From: Lishizhenia sp965656535
GTDB lineage: Bacteria > Bacteroidota > Bacteroidia > Flavobacteriales_D > Crocinitomicaceae
DNA length: 64,000 nucleotides
Direction of reading: 5' to 3'
Assembly: GCA_965656535.1 (NCBI GenBank)
Contig: CBFHKX010000001.1
Span: forward strand, 434,001-498,000
Positions 8,872 to 18,970 of the stretch are shown in pieces. How positions within the stretch are numbered: position 1 is the first letter of the stretch; each line of letters begins with the position of its first letter. A program made the position numbers and the translations under genes. The notes beneath the pieces are model-generated. The model ran no database searches, had not been told where the DNA came from, and saw nothing but the letters and a program-made list of their open reading frames with translations.

Positions 8872-10707
8872 ATGAAATTTGTTTTAGTCACTTTTATCTG
8901 TTTTTTTCTTAGTATTTATATTTATGCTCAGCAGGCATTGAATTTCGATGGGGTAGATGATTATATCTCTACAAATGTCTTCGGTGTATCTTCAAATAGT
9001 GCAAGAACGATAGAAGCAAGGATTAGAACAACGGCAAATGCACTTCCTGTATCTAGCGGAGGAACTGGTCAGAAAGTAATCGTAGACTGGGGAACTTTCG
9101 TAAACGGTGCACGATCTACTTTCAATGTGCTCTGGGGTAATGCACTGCGCTTTGAAATTGGAGGCGGTGGTGTTAGCGGATCAATGCCTGTTAATGATGG
9201 CCAATGGCACCATGTAGCTTGTGTTATTGATCCATCTGCACCCAATAATGTAATGCTTTATGTAGATGGTGTATTGGATGCTTCTGGAAATTTATCAATA
9301 AATACAGGTTTAAGTAATCAAATAACCATAGGTAGGAGAGTAGACAACGTCAATTCTTTCGATGGAGATATTGACGAAGTGAGGGTATGGAACATTGCGC
9401 GTTCACAAGCAGATATACAAGCAGATATGATGAATGAATTATGTACATTTCCATCTTCACTTATTTTGTATTGCCCATTAAATCAGGGTACAGTTAATGC
9501 TTCAAACAGCAATGTAAATACAGCCTTTGACTATTCAAATAGTCAAGGAACTTGTTCACTCAATAATTTTGCATTATCCGGTAACACTTCAAACTGGACA
9601 AATGGATTTGCTCATGGCGCTGGATTTGTACTTTCACCTGTTACAAATGTTGCTGCATGTGGTTCATATTTTTGGCCTTTAAATAATCAGTTTTACCCTT
9701 CTTCAACAGTAGCCCAAACGGTTGTGAATCCTACTACAGGTTGTGCGTCTATTGAGACATTGAATTTAACTATAAACCAAAATTCTTCTTCTAGCACTTC
9801 AGTTTCTGAATGTACGAGTTACACTTGGTTGCAAACAAACCAAACCTACACAACGTCAGGCGCGTATACAGATACACTTGTAAATACAGTAGGTTGCGAT
9901 TCTGTAATAACATTAAATTTAACTATAACTGGTCCTACATCAACTACAGATAATATAACAGCTTGTGAACAGTATATATGGCCGGCGAACGGACAAACTT
10001 ATACAAGCTCAACAACAGATAATATAACACTACAAAATACGCAGGGATGTGATTCAACAGTTTTTCTGATGTTAACCCTTTCAGATACAAACGCAGTAAC
10101 ACAAAATGTTTCTTTTTGTGGCACTTATTTTTGGGATGCAACAGGTATAGATTATACTAGTTCAGGTTCTTATACTACAACACTTTCTAACCAGAACGGG
10201 TGTGATTCTACAATTACATTAAATTTAACAGTAGCACCATTTGATAATGCAGTAACAACCGTAAATGCAACAACTCTTTCAGCCAACCAAAACAATGCTC
10301 AATATCAGTGGATAGATTGCTCTACAAACCTTCCAATTGCAGGAGAGACCAATCAAACCTTTGATGCTAGTATGCCCGGACAGTATGCAGTTATAATTAC
10401 AGAAGGCGCTTGTTCAGATACATCAGCTTGCATAAACTTAAACACGGCAAGTGTAGAGATTGAAGATAAAAAAACTCTTTCGCTTTATCCTAACCCTTCA
10501 AATTATGATATATCTATTTATGGATTAGACCAAGAAAGAAGTTCGGCACAAATCTTAAATGTTTCTGGAGAAACCGTTTTATCCAAAGGATTGTCAGCCT
10601 CAGATAATAGGTTAGACATTTCAACTTTGCCAACAGGATTATATTTTATTCAAATTGAAACAGAAAAAGGTATAAAAGAAGTTCTTCGGTTTAATAAAAT
10701 TGACTAA
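8872..10707 (+). CDS. Secreted LamG-domain protein with Cys-rich repeats and T9SS sorting signal
   Basis: 611 residues from ATG 8872; an in-frame codon at 8809 would put an implausible tail before the signal peptide (FVLVTFICFFLSIYIYAQ). A LamG/concanavalin-like domain follows (about 25-190; VDDYIS, WHHVACV, EVRVWN). Then come four repeats of about 45 residues built on C..Y.W, Q.Y..S and GCDS..TLNLT, an Ig-like segment, and a C-terminal T9SS type A domain starting LSLYPNPS. The family is exported across the outer membrane and often surface-anchored for adhesion or glycan binding. The ligand is unknown. Confidence 0.88.
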   Translation: MKFVLVTFICFFLSIYIYAQQALNFDGVDDYISTNVFGVSSNSARTIEARIRTTANALPVSSGGTGQKVIVDWGTFVNGARSTFNVLWGNALRFEIGGGGVSGSMPVNDGQWHHVACVIDPSAPNNVMLYVDGVLDASGNLSINTGLSNQITIGRRVDNVNSFDGDIDEVRVWNIARSQADIQADMMNELCTFPSSLILYCPLNQGTVNASNSNVNTAFDYSNSQGTCSLNNFALSGNTSNWTNGFAHGAGFVLSPVTNVAACGSYFWPLNNQFYPSSTVAQTVVNPTTGCASIETLNLTINQNSSSSTSVSECTSYTWLQTNQTYTTSGAYTDTLVNTVGCDSVITLNLTITGPTSTTDNITACEQYIWPANGQTYTSSTTDNITLQNTQGCDSTVFLMLTLSDTNAVTQNVSFCGTYFWDATGIDYTSSGSYTTTLSNQNGCDSTITLNLTVAPFDNAVTTVNATTLSANQNNAQYQWIDCSTNLPIAGETNQTFDASMPGQYAVIITEGACSDTSACINLNTASVEIEDKKTLSLYPNPSNYDISIYGLDQERSSAQILNVSGETVLSKGLSASDNRLDISTLPTGLYFIQIETEKGIKEVLRFNKID

Positions 10708-10776
10708 GTCGATTAAATAATCTTTCGAGTAAATAGTCAAAAACTATTGAGAAAAATAAGCCGTTGCTAAGGGCTA

Positions 10777-11463
10777 ATGCTTATTTTTGCTTCAAACAAG
10801 TTACACACATTGGGCGCACTAATATTAAAAGGAGTAGTTACAGGTTTGATTCTGAGCATTATGCTAGGACCAGCGTTCTTTTTGCTCTTAGAAACAAGTA
10901 TTAGAAAAGGTATAAAAGCAGCATTAGCATTTGACGCGGGAGTTCTTGTTTCTGACATAATTTATATCATAATTGCTTATGTTTTTTATCAAGAAGTATC
11001 AGACTTTGCAAATGGAGAAAATAATGCAATAATTAAATTAATTGGCGGAATACTCTTTCTGGTATACGGCGCATTAACGTTTTTAAAGCAACCAAAGGAA
11101 CAAAAGAAAGATGACTCAGGTAACGTTATAAAAACAAACAAGATCTATGCAGTTCTTTTTACAAAAGGATTGGTCTTAAATTTAGCAAATCCATTGGTAG
11201 TTTTCTATTGGTTTTCCGTTCTCGCATTGGGAGCAAATGGAAACAATAATGCAGATCTCGAAGGTATTTATATGTTTACCTATATCGTGGTTATTTTAGT
11301 TACTTTTTTTGGCATTGATTTACTTAAAATAGTAGGAGCAAAAGAGCTGCGACCTTTTATTACCAATAATGTTTTACGCTCTTTAAATCGAGTTACAGGT
11401 TCAATATTGTTCATTTTTGGCGTTTTTCTTGTTGTTCAAAGTGCAATTATTATGATGATGTAA
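10777..11463 (+). CDS. LysE-family translocator
   Basis: 228 residues with about six membrane segments. GLILSIMLGPAFFLLLETSIRKG is the LysE/RhtB signature, and LNLANPLVVFYWF is the second conserved motif. The family exports amino acids or related solutes. The N-terminus MLIFASNKLH is unusual; translation might start a little downstream, at TTG near 10810. Substrate cannot be inferred. Confidence 0.87.
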   Translation: MLIFASNKLHTLGALILKGVVTGLILSIMLGPAFFLLLETSIRKGIKAALAFDAGVLVSDIIYIIIAYVFYQEVSDFANGENNAIIKLIGGILFLVYGALTFLKQPKEQKKDDSGNVIKTNKIYAVLFTKGLVLNLANPLVVFYWFSVLALGANGNNNADLEGIYMFTYIVVILVTFFGIDLLKIVGAKELRPFITNNVLRSLNRVTGSILFIFGVFLVVQSAIIMMM

Positions 11464-11504
11464 ACTCAGTTGTAACCATCTCACATTTTTAGATTATAAA
11501 AAGT

Positions 11505-13220
11505 ATGTTTAAAAAAGCGGTCTATTTACTATTGATTTTTTGTTTCTCTACTGTTTACGCACAAGAAGTGCGCAAAGAGAATTTGAGTAAGAAAGTAATT
11601 AATTACTACGACTTTAACCGAACTCAAATAGAAAGTGAAGGTTATTACTACCAAGATCCGTTGGGAGAAACAACCCTAAAACACGGAAGATGGAAGTATT
11701 ACGATAGGTTTGGAGTATTGATTGAAGTTAGGAATTATTATAAAAATCAGCCACACGGCAAGGTAACGGTTTATTATCCCAATAGAAAGAAAGCTACAGA
11801 AGGATTTTTTATTTTAGGTGAGCAAGATTCAATTTATAGCAGTTGGTATGAATCGGGTAAATTAAAAGAAACAGGCTTTTTTAAGCTCAACTCTCCAACC
11901 GGTAAATGGCAATATTTTTACATAGATGGAAGAAAAAAATTAGTAGAAAGTTACATAGATGATGAGGCTTTAATCGAGTCTTTTTGGTTGCCCGATTCTT
12001 TACATACTCAAACTGTAATCAATGGCACAGGTGAAAAGGCAACCTATTATTCAAATGGTAAAATAAAAGAGTATTATACGTACAAAGACGGGAAAAAAGA
12101 TGGTAAGTTCGAAGAAGCATCTATTTACGGATACTATCTGTTAAAAGGAGAATTTAAAGAAAATATGAAACACGGTGAGTGGAAATATTTTTACTATACC
12201 GGCGATTTAGAAAAGATTTCTCATTATAAAGAGGATAAACTTGACGGTGACTACACCTATTATTACGATACAGGTAAATTAAACGTAGAAGGGCAATATA
12301 AAAATGGCCAAAAAACAGGGGTGTGGACCTGGTATACCAATAAAGGCACAATTGATATGCAAGGAAGCTTCACAAATGATGCTATGGATGGAAAATGGAT
12401 TTATAATTATCCAACAGGCGAACTTTCGTACGAAGCATTTTATGAGGATAATTTAAAAGAAAAAACGTGGACTTACTATTACAAAGACGGTTCCACCTTT
12501 AAGCAAGGTAATTTTGCCAAGGATAAAAAGAATGGAAGCTGGCAAACGTGGTATGAAAATGGAAACTTGCTGATGGAAGGTAATTATGTTGATGATCTTG
12601 AGCAAGGTGTTTGGAAAAATTTCTGGGAGAATAGTGAAATGAAAAATCAAGCCACATTTGTGGATGGAAAACTAAACGGAGCTTGGGTTTCATTTTATCA
12701 AAACGGTAAACAAAAACTATCTGGAGAGTACGAAGACGAAATGAAAGTTGGAGAGTGGTCAGAATACTTTGAAAACGGAAAGTTGAAAGATGTAGGTAAT
12801 TACAAGATAAAAAAGGATAAGTCAAAGATTGGTTACGGACCAATGAAAGACAGAGAGAAAAAAACAAGTGTGAAACATGGCGAATGGCTTTCTTTTTCTG
12901 CAAAAGACTTTCAGCTTACACAAAAGGGTAATTATAAGAACGGATTAAAAGATGGAGAGTGGATTGCCTACTATCCTGGAGGAAGAACACCCGTAGTAAT
13001 ATCTAATTATAAAAATGGTAAGTTAGATGGGAAAATGACCGAACATCGCAGGCGCGGAGGTAAACTACGTTCTGAAACCGACTACAAGAATGGTTTAAAA
13101 CATGGGAAGGTAGTGATATACGACAAGCGAGGAAGAAAAACTGCCGAGTTCAAATATGACAATGGAAACAGAGTAATAGAAGGCGCTCAAACAGGAAAAG
13201 GAAGCTTTACTCCAAACTAA
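11505..13220 (+). CDS. Exported MORN/YwqK-type repeat protein
   Basis: 571 residues with a signal peptide (VYLLLIFCFSTVYA). Almost the whole mature protein is tandem repeats of about 23 residues of the form G.W..Y...G.L.....Y..G...G, the MORN variant found in YwqK-like proteins. About 18 repeats can be counted, giving an elongated beta-hairpin array. Such proteins are abundant in Bacteroidetes, with no established general function. A C-terminal basic segment (about 500-560) still follows the repeat. Confidence 0.8.
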   Translation: MFKKAVYLLLIFCFSTVYAQEVRKENLSKKVINYYDFNRTQIESEGYYYQDPLGETTLKHGRWKYYDRFGVLIEVRNYYKNQPHGKVTVYYPNRKKATEGFFILGEQDSIYSSWYESGKLKETGFFKLNSPTGKWQYFYIDGRKKLVESYIDDEALIESFWLPDSLHTQTVINGTGEKATYYSNGKIKEYYTYKDGKKDGKFEEASIYGYYLLKGEFKENMKHGEWKYFYYTGDLEKISHYKEDKLDGDYTYYYDTGKLNVEGQYKNGQKTGVWTWYTNKGTIDMQGSFTNDAMDGKWIYNYPTGELSYEAFYEDNLKEKTWTYYYKDGSTFKQGNFAKDKKNGSWQTWYENGNLLMEGNYVDDLEQGVWKNFWENSEMKNQATFVDGKLNGAWVSFYQNGKQKLSGEYEDEMKVGEWSEYFENGKLKDVGNYKIKKDKSKIGYGPMKDREKKTSVKHGEWLSFSAKDFQLTQKGNYKNGLKDGEWIAYYPGGRTPVVISNYKNGKLDGKMTEHRRRGGKLRSETDYKNGLKHGKVVIYDKRGRKTAEFKYDNGNRVIEGAQTGKGSFTPN

Positions 13221-13322
13221 GCTCAAATTAAATTTACGCTTTATGTTGCCTATGTACAATAGAGCTCTTGATATTTTTTGATATTACCCATAAAGTATTA
13301 AATTCACAACAAAAATTTTTGC

Positions 13323-16300
13323 ATGCGTTTTGTTGTTTTCTTATTAAGCCTAGTTATAGGTTTCAACGCTTACTCTCAATTAGCTAAGCCAGAGAATGGA
13401 GTTGCTCCTTCAGAAATTAATTCAATTATTCTAAGAAATTGTGAAATAATTGTTTCGCCAGATAAAACAATTCCTAAAGGCTCAATTCATATAGAAGATG
13501 GCGTAATTAAACATATTGGCTTAATTATACCGCCAGTTAAAGGAGCTGTTGAGATAGATATGAAAGGGAAAACAGTGGCTCCCTCGTTTATAGAAACATA
13601 CGGTTCTTTTGGTATAAAAAGAGCTGAGAAGAAGAATAAAAGACCCGGCCAGCAATTGGAGAGCTCTAAAAACGGAGCCTTTTATTGGAACGAAGCCGTA
13701 CATCCAGAAACACAAGCGATTGATGCCTATACCTATAACGCAAAAGAAGCAAAACGATTCATGGAAATGGGTTTTGGTGTAGTGTCTACACACTATGATG
13801 ACGGAATTGTAAGAGGAACGGGAGCAATTATTGCATTAGGAGAATTAGATGCACATGCTGCGATTATTAATCAAAATGCTGCCCATTACTTTAGTTTTTC
13901 AAAAGGCAGCTCTAATCAAGCGTATCCATCTTCGCAAATGGGAAGCATTGCATTGTTAAATCAGTTTTTTGAAGATGCTAAATGGTACGAAAATAATGAA
14001 GAAAGCATAGAAAAGAACCTTTCTTTAGCGCACTTTAATTCTAGTAAAAACATCCCTTTTATTTTTAAAACAGAAGATAAATTAGAAGTACTTAGAGCAA
14101 GAAAAATTGCAGAACAAAATAAGTTTAACTTCATAGTAGTTGGTGGAGGAGACGAGTACGAGCGTTTACCAAATTTTAATGATTCTACTCCGCTTATTGT
14201 TCCAATTAACTTTCCTTCGCCTTATGAAGTGAAAGATCCGTATGTGGCTAGACAAATTCCATTAAGCGATTTAAAGAAATGGGAGCTTGCTCCTTCAAAC
14301 CCCTATTTCTTAAGCACAAACAAAGTGCCTTTTGCTATTACTTCAAATGAGATTAAAACGGTGAAAGTGTTTTGGGAAAACTTGAGAAAAACACTAGAGC
14401 GCGGATTATCAAGAAATAATGCGATAGCTGCGCTTACAACTATTCCTGCTCAATTTCTAAATATACAAGACCAATTTGGAACATTAGAAGTAAATAAAAG
14501 AGCAAGTTTTAGTGTGTTTTCGAAAGATCCTTTTGTGTATAAAGATGCTGAACTATTAGAAAGTTGGGGGTTAGGAAAACAGACAATTATAAAACAACCC
14601 ACTAAAATTGATGTCAGAGGAAATTATAACATCACGCTCCAATCCAATACGTATGAAATAAAAATTTCTGGAGAAAGCGAGAAACCGAAAGGAGAGGTAA
14701 TCGCATATAAAACCAAAACAGATTCAAATATAATGGTAAAGTCTGTGGATACCTTAAAGGCAAAAGTATTTATCGAGATTGAAAAGAAGGATGTTGCGCT
14801 TCAATTTAATTTAGAAGACGACAATTACACAGGAAGTATAACCTTACATGCGAAATATAATCAAAGATTGGGTGTTTTTGAAGGACAAGGATTATTGCCA
14901 ACTGGAGAGTGGATTAAATGGATAGGAATAAAAAATAAAGGACATAAAGAAGAAGAGAAGAGAGAGCAAATAATTACCGTAGACAGCCTGTCAACAAAAC
15001 ACATTTGGTATCCCAATATGGCCTATGGCTTTGATTCTATACCCCAGCAGAGTACTTACGTACTAAAAAATGCAACGGTTTGGACCAACGAAGAGCAAGG
15101 CATTTTAAAACGAGCAGATCTTGTAATTAAAAAAGGTAAGATTGATTTTGTTGGAAACGGAACATATTCTATTCCAAATGATGCAATTGTAATTGAAGCC
15201 AAAGGTTTACACGTTACTCCAGGTATTATTGACGAACACTCGCATATTGCTATAACTAAAGGTGTTAATGAGAGTGGTCAAGCAATTTCTGCAGAGGTGA
15301 GCGTAGGTGATGTAGTTAGATCGAACGATATAAACTTATATAGACAACTCAGCGGTGGAGTTACATCTGCGCAATTACTTCATGGTTCTGCGAATCCAAT
15401 TGGCGGACAAAGCGCTCTAATTAAGTTAAAATGGGGTTTTGAGCCAGCAGAAATGCTCATTCCGGATGCACCCAAGTTTATCAAATTTGCTCTTGGAGAA
15501 AATGTGAAGCAAACCAATTGGGGAGATTACAATACCATTCGTTTTCCACAAACGAGAATGGGAGTAGAACAGGTATTTTATGATGCTTTTTTAAGAGCGA
15601 AAGCGTATAAAAAAGAATGGGATGAGTACAATGCCTACTCAGACAAGAAAAAGCAAAAGCTAGGACTAAAAGCACCTGCTACAGACAAAGAATTGGAAAT
15701 AATTTGGGAAATCGTTAATTCTGAACGCTTTATATCTTGCCATTCTTACGTTCAATCAGAAATCAATATGTTGATGCATGTAGCAGACTCTATGGGATTT
15801 ACCGTAAATACATTTACACATATTTTAGAAGGCTATAAATTGGCAGATAAAATGAAAGCCCACGGCGCTGGAGGAAGTACTTTTTCTGATTGGTGGGCAT
15901 ATAAATACGAAGTCAATGATGCCATTCCATACAACGCTTCTCTGATGCACGAAATGGGGGTGTTGGTTGCCCTTAACTCCGACGACGCAGAAATGGGTCG
16001 TAGGTTAAACCAAGAAGCTGCCAAAGTAATAAAATATGGAGGCGCCACAGAAGAAGAAGCGTTTAAGATGATTACCTTAAATCCGGCAAAACTTTTGCAC
16101 TTGGATGATAGAATAGGAAGTTTGAAAAAAAATAAAGATGCAGATGTGGTAGTTTGGAGTGCGCATCCGCTTACGGTTAAGGCTAAAGTAAATTACACTT
16201 TTGTAGACGGTTATTTACTTTTTGATGCCAGTAGAGACAATGATATGAGAAAAACCAATGCACAAGAGCGTGCAAGAATTATTTCTAAAATGCTAGAATC

Positions 16301-16379
16301 AAAAGATAAAGGAGAGCAAACTACTGCTTTCATAAAAAAGAAAACCAAACACTATCATTGCGATACAATAGGAGAATAA
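13323..16379 (+). CDS. Exported amidohydrolase-family protein, two-domain (1018 aa)
   Basis: Signal peptide (residues 1-19, VVFLLSLVIGFNAYSQ). Two amidohydrolase-like halves: an N-terminal one (about 35-430) that lacks an obvious metal motif, and a C-terminal one (about 575-980) with GIIDEHSHIA (HxH metal ligands), NTFTHILEGYK, and VALNSDDAEMGRRLN with the active-site aspartate. The likely reaction is hydrolysis of a cyclic amide or dipeptide in the periplasm. Its stop overlaps the next gene by one base (TAATG), so the two are co-translated and may form a complex. Confidence 0.85.
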   Translation: MRFVVFLLSLVIGFNAYSQLAKPENGVAPSEINSIILRNCEIIVSPDKTIPKGSIHIEDGVIKHIGLIIPPVKGAVEIDMKGKTVAPSFIETYGSFGIKRAEKKNKRPGQQLESSKNGAFYWNEAVHPETQAIDAYTYNAKEAKRFMEMGFGVVSTHYDDGIVRGTGAIIALGELDAHAAIINQNAAHYFSFSKGSSNQAYPSSQMGSIALLNQFFEDAKWYENNEESIEKNLSLAHFNSSKNIPFIFKTEDKLEVLRARKIAEQNKFNFIVVGGGDEYERLPNFNDSTPLIVPINFPSPYEVKDPYVARQIPLSDLKKWELAPSNPYFLSTNKVPFAITSNEIKTVKVFWENLRKTLERGLSRNNAIAALTTIPAQFLNIQDQFGTLEVNKRASFSVFSKDPFVYKDAELLESWGLGKQTIIKQPTKIDVRGNYNITLQSNTYEIKISGESEKPKGEVIAYKTKTDSNIMVKSVDTLKAKVFIEIEKKDVALQFNLEDDNYTGSITLHAKYNQRLGVFEGQGLLPTGEWIKWIGIKNKGHKEEEKREQIITVDSLSTKHIWYPNMAYGFDSIPQQSTYVLKNATVWTNEEQGILKRADLVIKKGKIDFVGNGTYSIPNDAIVIEAKGLHVTPGIIDEHSHIAITKGVNESGQAISAEVSVGDVVRSNDINLYRQLSGGVTSAQLLHGSANPIGGQSALIKLKWGFEPAEMLIPDAPKFIKFALGENVKQTNWGDYNTIRFPQTRMGVEQVFYDAFLRAKAYKKEWDEYNAYSDKKKQKLGLKAPATDKELEIIWEIVNSERFISCHSYVQSEINMLMHVADSMGFTVNTFTHILEGYKLADKMKAHGAGGSTFSDWWAYKYEVNDAIPYNASLMHEMGVLVALNSDDAEMGRRLNQEAAKVIKYGGATEEEAFKMITLNPAKLLHLDDRIGSLKKNKDADVVVWSAHPLTVKAKVNYTFVDGYLLFDASRDNDMRKTNAQERARIISKMLESKDKGEQTTAFIKKKTKHYHCDTIGE

Positions 16380-17665
16380 TGAGAAATAGATATTTACTTT
16401 TTTTGTTGGTAATAGCCAATATTGCATGGGCACAAGATAAAATTCTTATTTTAGGAGGAAAATTACATGTGGGAGATGGAAACGTGCTTGAAAATGGTTT
16501 AGTTGGAGTACAAAATGGAAAAATTACTTTAGTAAAGAACGCGCTTACTTATAGTTACAATAAATCAGAGTGGGATACAATTATAACGGCTACTGGTAAA
16601 GAAATTTATCCCGGCTTTGTAGCCCCAAATACTACGCTAGGATTAACAGAAATTGATGCTATAAGGGCAACGCGCGATTTTGATGATGTGGGAATTTTCA
16701 ATCCGCATGTTCGGTCGTTAATTGCATTTAATACAGAAAGTAAAGTAATTAGCACAGTAAGAACCAACGGTGTATTAATTGGACAAGCTACACCCAGAGG
16801 AGGAAGAATTTCTGGCACTTCTTCTGTGATGCATTTTAATGGTTGGAATTGGGAAGATGCGGTTATTAGAGAAGACGATGGTATTCATTTAAATTGGCCA
16901 GCTACACTTAGTGGTGGTGGTTGGTGGGCAGAACCAGGATCGAAAAAAAAGAACGGAAAATACCAAGAACAAGTTAAAGAAATTGAAGATTTTTTTGAAG
17001 CCAGTAAGGCATACGCAGAAGAAAAAAATATAGCTAATCCCGACTTAAGGTTTAAAGCTATGAAAGCCTGTTTTGAAGGAAATCGCAGAGTTTATTTTCA
17101 TGCAGATGAATTAAAAGCACTAACTGATATTTTAGAATTTATTGCTCATTTTGAGATTGCCTATCCTGTTATTGTAGGCGGATATGATAGTTATCTAATT
17201 ACAAAACAATTGAAAGATGCAAATATTCCAGTTATGCTTAAACGTCCGCATACACTGCCTGTAAATGAAGATGACGATATAGATTTACCGTTTAAATTGG
17301 CTTACTTATTAAAAGAAGGTGGTGTACATTTTTGTATACAAAACGCAGGAGAGATGGAGGCGATGAATGCCAGAAACATTCCATTTTTAGCAGGTACTGC
17401 TCATGCTTATGGTTTATCAGAAGAAGACGCAATTTCTGCGGTGAGCTTGTGGGCATGTGAAATTTTAGGTATCGCTGATGATTACGGATCTATAGAAATA
17501 GGTAAATCTGCAACATTATTTATTTCAGAAGGAAATGCGCTAGAAATGAAAACAAATCAAGTATCAACGGCCTTAGTTCAAGGTAATTTTATTCCGCTTT
17601 CTAACAGTCAGTCTTTACTCTACGAAAAATACAAAGCTAAATATAAAAAAGAAGGTAAGCTTTAG
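16379..17665 (+). CDS. Exported amidohydrolase-like protein (partner)
   Basis: 428 residues from ATG 16379, which overlaps the previous stop as TAATG. Signal peptide RYLLFLLVIANIAWAQ. An imidazolonepropionase/amidohydrolase-like fold is suggested by ILGGKLHVGDG near the N-terminus, YPGFVAPNTTLG, and the C-terminal IEIGKSATLFISEGN. The metal HxH after GFVAP is absent (PNTT), so it may be catalytically inactive or a structural partner of the preceding protein. Confidence 0.8.
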   Translation: MRNRYLLFLLVIANIAWAQDKILILGGKLHVGDGNVLENGLVGVQNGKITLVKNALTYSYNKSEWDTIITATGKEIYPGFVAPNTTLGLTEIDAIRATRDFDDVGIFNPHVRSLIAFNTESKVISTVRTNGVLIGQATPRGGRISGTSSVMHFNGWNWEDAVIREDDGIHLNWPATLSGGGWWAEPGSKKKNGKYQEQVKEIEDFFEASKAYAEEKNIANPDLRFKAMKACFEGNRRVYFHADELKALTDILEFIAHFEIAYPVIVGGYDSYLITKQLKDANIPVMLKRPHTLPVNEDDDIDLPFKLAYLLKEGGVHFCIQNAGEMEAMNARNIPFLAGTAHAYGLSEEDAISAVSLWACEILGIADDYGSIEIGKSATLFISEGNALEMKTNQVSTALVQGNFIPLSNSQSLLYEKYKAKYKKEGKL

Positions 17666-17670
17666 ACATA

Positions 17671-17703
17671 AAAAAAGCGCAATTGATTTCAATTGCGCTT
17701 TTT
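17671..17703. terminator. Bidirectional rho-independent terminator
   Basis: A near-perfect inverted repeat (arm AAAGCGCAATTGA) flanked by A and T runs sits between two convergent genes and can end transcription from both. Confidence 0.9.
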
Positions 17704-17721
17704 GTTTATTCAAATGTAGTC

Positions 17722-18054
17722 TTACATTTTAATTTCTTTTTGCATTTTGTTGGCTGCTTCTTTTCCTTCTTCAACCATTTCTGCTCCTTTATCTTTAGCA
17801 GCATCTAACATTTCTTCTCCTTCTTCTACCATGTCAGCACCTTTTGCTTCAGCTTCGTCTAGCATATTTTGTCCTTCTTCTTTAACAGTATTTACGGTTT
17901 CGTCAACTTGGTTTTCAACTTTATCCATTCCGTTTTCTGCTTGTTCTTTCATTTCGTTTTCTAACCTATCTAAATCAGACTCGCTAGTTCCACCACAAGA
18001 TGCAATTGACATAGTTAGTACAGCTGCTGCTGCGAAATACATTACCTTTTTCAT
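17722..18054 (-). CDS. Small lipoprotein with amphipathic helical repeats
   Basis: 110 residues. The signal peptide ends in a lipobox (SIASC, Cys20), so the mature protein is lipid-anchored. The rest is one long acidic helix made of near-repeats such as DKVENQVDETVNTVKEEGQ and EEGEEMLDAAKDKGAEMVEE, resembling apolipoprotein- or YtxH-like coiled helices. It is last before a shared terminator and appears monocistronic. Function unknown; stress or envelope roles are only a guess. Confidence 0.8.
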   Translation of the reverse strand: MKKVMYFAAAAVLTMSIASCGGTSESDLDRLENEMKEQAENGMDKVENQVDETVNTVKEEGQNMLDEAEAKGADMVEEGEEMLDAAKDKGAEMVEEGKEAANKMQKEIKM

Positions 18055-18212
18055 TTTCGTTTGTTTATATGTTTATCTAACAAAAATATAAGATTTTTCT
18101 GGTTTTCTGTAAAATGGGAAGCTTTTCTTTTTAAAATGAGGCTATTACGATAATCTGTTTTTGTTTATTTAGAATCATACTAAAGAAAATTCATTTGTTT
18201 TAAAGTTTATGC

Positions 18213-18220
18213 TAAATTTG
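18213..18220 (+). promoter_or_regulatory. Putative -7 promoter box of sodB (TAAATTTG)
   Basis: TAAATTTG fits TAnnTTTG and lies 62 bp before the sodB ATG. A TTG at 18195-18197 is the nearest -33 candidate, but the 15-bp spacing is shorter than usual. Confidence 0.4.
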
Positions 18221-18281
18221 ATGAACAAGAACCTTTTTTAAGGGTTATGTTAAAATAAGTACAAATTAAAAATAAATTAAA

Positions 18282-18884
18282 ATGGCATTTGAATTACCAC
18301 AATTACCTTACGCTCACAACGCGCTTGAGCCTAATATTGATACAAAAACGATGGAAATCCACCATGGAAAGCATCACCAAGGATATACAAATAACTTGAA
18401 TAATGCGATTGCGGGTACAGATTTAGAAGGAAAATCTATCGAAGAAATTTTGGTTAATTGCAAAGATAATACAGCAGTTAGAAATAACGGTGGAGGATAC
18501 TACAATCACTGCATGTTCTGGGAAGTAATGTCGCCAAACGGAGGAGGAAATCCATCTGGAGAGTTAGCAGATGCAATTAATACAGCATTTGGTTCTTTTG
18601 ATGCTTTTAAGGATGCATTTGCAAAAGCTGCTGCAACGCGTTTTGGTTCAGGATGGGCTTGGTTATGCGTAAAAGACGGAAAGTTAGAAGTTTGTTCTAC
18701 AGCAAATCAAGATAATCCATTAATGGAAGGAATTGGTTGTGAAGGAACGCCAATCATGGGAATAGATGTTTGGGAGCATGCTTACTACTTAAATTATCAA
18801 AATAGAAGACCAGATTATATCAACGCATTTTTTAATGTTGTAAACTGGGAAAAAGTTACAGAAAACTTTAAGAATGCTAAATAA
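18282..18884 (+). CDS. sodB: Superoxide dismutase (Fe/Mn)
   Basis: 200 residues, full length for the family. The metal ligands are H27, H76, D162 and H166, within MEIHHGKHHQGY, GGYYNHCMFW and DVWEHAYYLNYQNRRPDY. It converts superoxide to oxygen and peroxide in the cytosol. Fe versus Mn preference cannot be settled by eye, so the symbol sodB (versus sodA) is a convenience. A strong terminator follows. Confidence 0.95.
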   Translation: MAFELPQLPYAHNALEPNIDTKTMEIHHGKHHQGYTNNLNNAIAGTDLEGKSIEEILVNCKDNTAVRNNGGGYYNHCMFWEVMSPNGGGNPSGELADAINTAFGSFDAFKDAFAKAAATRFGSGWAWLCVKDGKLEVCSTANQDNPLMEGIGCEGTPIMGIDVWEHAYYLNYQNRRPDYINAFFNVVNWEKVTENFKNAK

Positions 18885-18904
18885 TTAGTGTTCGTTTTAA
18901 TTAG

Positions 18905-18935
18905 AGTCCTTTCGTTTAGAAAGGACTTTTTTTTT
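18905..18935 (+). terminator. Rho-independent terminator of sodB
   Basis: A 9-bp perfect stem (AGTCCTTTC / GAAAGGACT) with a 5-nt loop is followed by a T run on the plus strand. Confidence 0.92.
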
Positions 18936-18937
18936 GC

Positions 18938-18970
18938 AAAAAAAATCCCCTCTAATTTATAGAGGGGAAA
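18938..18970 (-). terminator. Rho-independent terminator on the minus strand
   Basis: On the minus strand a 7-bp stem (CCCCTCT / AGAGGGG) with a 7-nt loop is followed by eight T. It is GC-rich in very AT-rich surroundings. It may end the candidate RNA at 18971-19090 or a long 3' UTR from the gene at 19255. Confidence 0.85.
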
